Shown: in pieces, positions 4,583-5,876 of the stretch
Layout of the letters: each line of letters opens with the position of its first letter
How positions within the stretch are numbered: the first letter of the stretch is position 1
Assembly (NCBI GenBank): GCA_029288515.1
Contig: JARIHB010000050.1
Coordinates: forward strand, 1-5,876
Source of the DNA: Candidatus Saccharimonadota bacterium
GTDB taxonomy: Bacteria > Patescibacteriota > Saccharimonadia > Saccharimonadales > UBA4665
Length of the DNA stretch: 5,876 nucleotides
Direction of reading: 5' to 3'
The notes under the pieces: generated by a model
Databases searched by the model: none
Told to the model about the DNA's origin: nothing
What the model saw: the letters and a program-made list of their open reading frames with translations, nothing else
Made by a program: the position numbers and the translations under genes

Positions 4583-5876
4583 CTGGAGTGGCTGGATGTT
4601 GCAATTTAGCTTGCATATATTCTCGGGGTCGTACTTTGCTTTCACTTCTTTGAGTTTTTCCAGTGTCTTTGGCGGGTAAGCATCCTGCAACCGGTCTTGT
4701 TCGTGAGGGCCTAAGAAGCCAACATATGCTGCGTTATCGCCTTGGTAAAGGGCTTTCGAGAAATCATCTACCCACTGTTGCCGCGCTGCCTTCTCCTCGT
4801 CTGTTTCATAAAATGCGGCGATATTGGCCATTATCGGGTTTTGGCGATGTGCATACGCTGTCGCATCTTCGGCAACTCGTGCTACTGCGCCTCCTAATAC
4901 CCGGAACTGGAATGCCTTCATTGGGGCTTCGATTTTATTGAGCCAGCCAACTATTTCTGTAGCTACTGTCTGATCTATGTGATCTAGGTGCATATTGCGG
5001 CTTACGGCCGTAGGATGGTAGTTCTCATTCTCCGGCGGGAAGATATCTTTATAACGCATTGGTTTGAGCATATCTGCCAGCGGCGTGGCTAATGCCCTGA
5101 ACGGGGCAGTGACTTTCTCACCCTCTGCGGGATCACCGGCGTATACCATCAGGGCCATGACCGAAAGTTTACCGTGGTATTCCTTGGGTATGATTGGCAT
5201 AGGAAAGGCAGGGATGACGTTTACTATCGTCGATAGCTCGTCGGGTGCATTGTGCGCAAGCTGGGCAATGCCAGCGATAACTTCCGGCGTTGCGGGTAAA
5301 AAGAGCATGCCGCCGTAGCAGTCCCCCAATTCGTGCAGCTTGTATTTAAACTTGGTCACTACCCCAAAGTTGCCGCCACCGCCTCTGATTGCCCAAAAAA
5401 GATCCGGGTGGTTGCTATCATCGACTTGCAGTATTTCTCCGTTGGCTGTGACTATCTCTGCGGCCAGCAGGTTGTCTATAGCCAGCCCGAATTTTCGTGC
5501 CAAATAGCCTACGCCTCCGCCCAGCGTAATGCCGCCGATGCCTACCGAGCCGGTGTCGCCAAACCCTAGAACAAAATTGTGTTTATCGAGTTCTTGCGTC
5601 AGATCGGCCGCGGTGAGGCCGGTTTCCGCCCAGACAGTCTCAGCCGTATCGTCTACCTCGACGTTTCGCATATCATGCAGGTCAATAACAACCCCGCCGT
5701 CTGTCGTGCTGTAACCGGCCACGCTGTGCCCGCCGCTCCTAATTGCGAGGTCGAGTTTCTGCTCTTTGGCGAGCAGAATCGCCTTTCTAACATCCCCGGC
5801 GTCTGCTACGCGAATAATAACTGCCGGTTTTTTGTCGATACCGCCGTAAAAAACCTGCCGCGCTTTATCATAATTG
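4580..5876 (-). CDS. FAD-linked oxidoreductase with berberine-bridge-type C-terminus (N-terminus cut by window edge)
   Basis: 431 residues are visible, and the frame stays open to the window end; perhaps 20-40 N-terminal residues are missing. An internal GTG at 5722 would cut the FAD-binding domain and is not the start. Numbering from the edge, residues 15-185 form the PCMH-type FAD domain: P17-A-V-I-I-R, R46-S-G-G-H50 with the His that carries 8-alpha-linked FAD, G117-G119-GGVGYLARKFG-LAIDNL, and D158-LFWAIRGGGGNFG. The C-terminal BBE segment (about 400-431) has K414-YDPEN and L423-N-C-N-I-Q-P. Family members oxidise alcohols, sugars or alkaloid-like substrates, using O2 or other acceptors. 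The Cys that makes the second FAD bond in bicovalent members (C-P-T-V-G) is replaced by T108 (T-G-S-V-G), so a single covalent bond is expected. No signal sequence can be judged. It is transcribed towards the glycosylation operon, and no functional link is evident. Confidence 0.88.
   Translation of the reverse strand, partial: NYDKARQVFYGGIDKKPAVIIRVADAGDVRKAILLAKEQKLDLAIRSGGHSVAGYSTTDGGVVIDLHDMRNVEVDDTAETVWAETGLTAADLTQELDKHNFVLGFGDTGSVGIGGITLGGGVGYLARKFGLAIDNLLAAEIVTANGEILQVDDSNHPDLFWAIRGGGGNFGVVTKFKYKLHELGDCYGGMLFLPATPEVIAGIAQLAHNAPDELSTIVNVIPAFPMPIIPKEYHGKLSVMALMVYAGDPAEGEKVTAPFRALATPLADMLKPMRYKDIFPPENENYHPTAVSRNMHLDHIDQTVATEIVGWLNKIEAPMKAFQFRVLGGAVARVAEDATAYAHRQNPIMANIAAFYETDEEKAARQQWVDDFSKALYQGDNAAYVGFLGPHEQDRLQDAYPPKTLEKLKEVKAKYDPENICKLNCNIQPLQ

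Noticed and set aside
4580..5722. GTG 5722 as start of the oxidoreductase
   Set aside because: The frame continues to the window end with clear family sequence, including the FAD-linking RSGGH motif; the gene is cut by the window, not started at 5722.
1..5876. CRISPR array, insertion sequence or transposase
   Set aside because: No regularly spaced repeats, terminal inverted repeats or transposase/integrase motifs were found.

Overview
The window looks like a chromosomal segment of a small-genome bacterium. My best guess is Patescibacteria/CPR, possibly Saccharibacteria, because of mid-range GC, CCA-encoded class II bacterial tRNA-Tyr, promoter boxes placed directly against start codons, weak or absent Shine-Dalgarno sites, and a GtrA/GT-C/GT2 set beside a berberine-type flavoenzyme. 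This is an inference from style and content; no phylogenetic marker is present. UGA acts as a normal stop.

Layout. (1) 1-288: tRNA-Thr(UGU) and tRNA-Tyr(GUA), each with its own extended -10 promoter, closed by an intrinsic terminator. (2) 289-2011: a small, more AT-rich accessory island. It holds a free-standing CdiA-C-like PD-(D/E)xK nuclease (455-856), a strong promoter buried in that gene's 3' end that points straight into a 41-nt hairpin with a U7 tail, an unrecognised protein with a HEPN-type R-N-x3-H motif (960-1691), a long hairpin over its stop codon, and what appears to be a frameshifted minus-strand gene remnant. (3) 2012-4571: three co-directional surface-glycosylation genes: a GtrA-family membrane protein, a PIG-V-like GT-C glycosyltransferase and a GtrB/DPM1-like polyprenyl-phosphate glycosyltransferase. 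(4) 4580-5876: convergent minus-strand FAD-linked oxidoreductase with a C-terminal BBE segment, its N-terminus cut off by the window end.

How it works together. The three glycosylation genes match the logic of phage gtrABC cassettes: GtrB-like enzyme charges polyprenyl phosphate with a sugar on the cytoplasmic face, GtrA helps present it outside, and the GT-C enzyme transfers it to a surface acceptor. The two nuclease-type genes beside the tRNAs suggest a toxin or defence island. The most unusual element is the promoter-hairpin-terminator unit (834-919) directly upstream of the HEPN-like gene. It would make a roughly 50-nt structured RNA, an arrangement resembling RNA-antitoxin or attenuator designs, although a plain terminator is the simpler reading.
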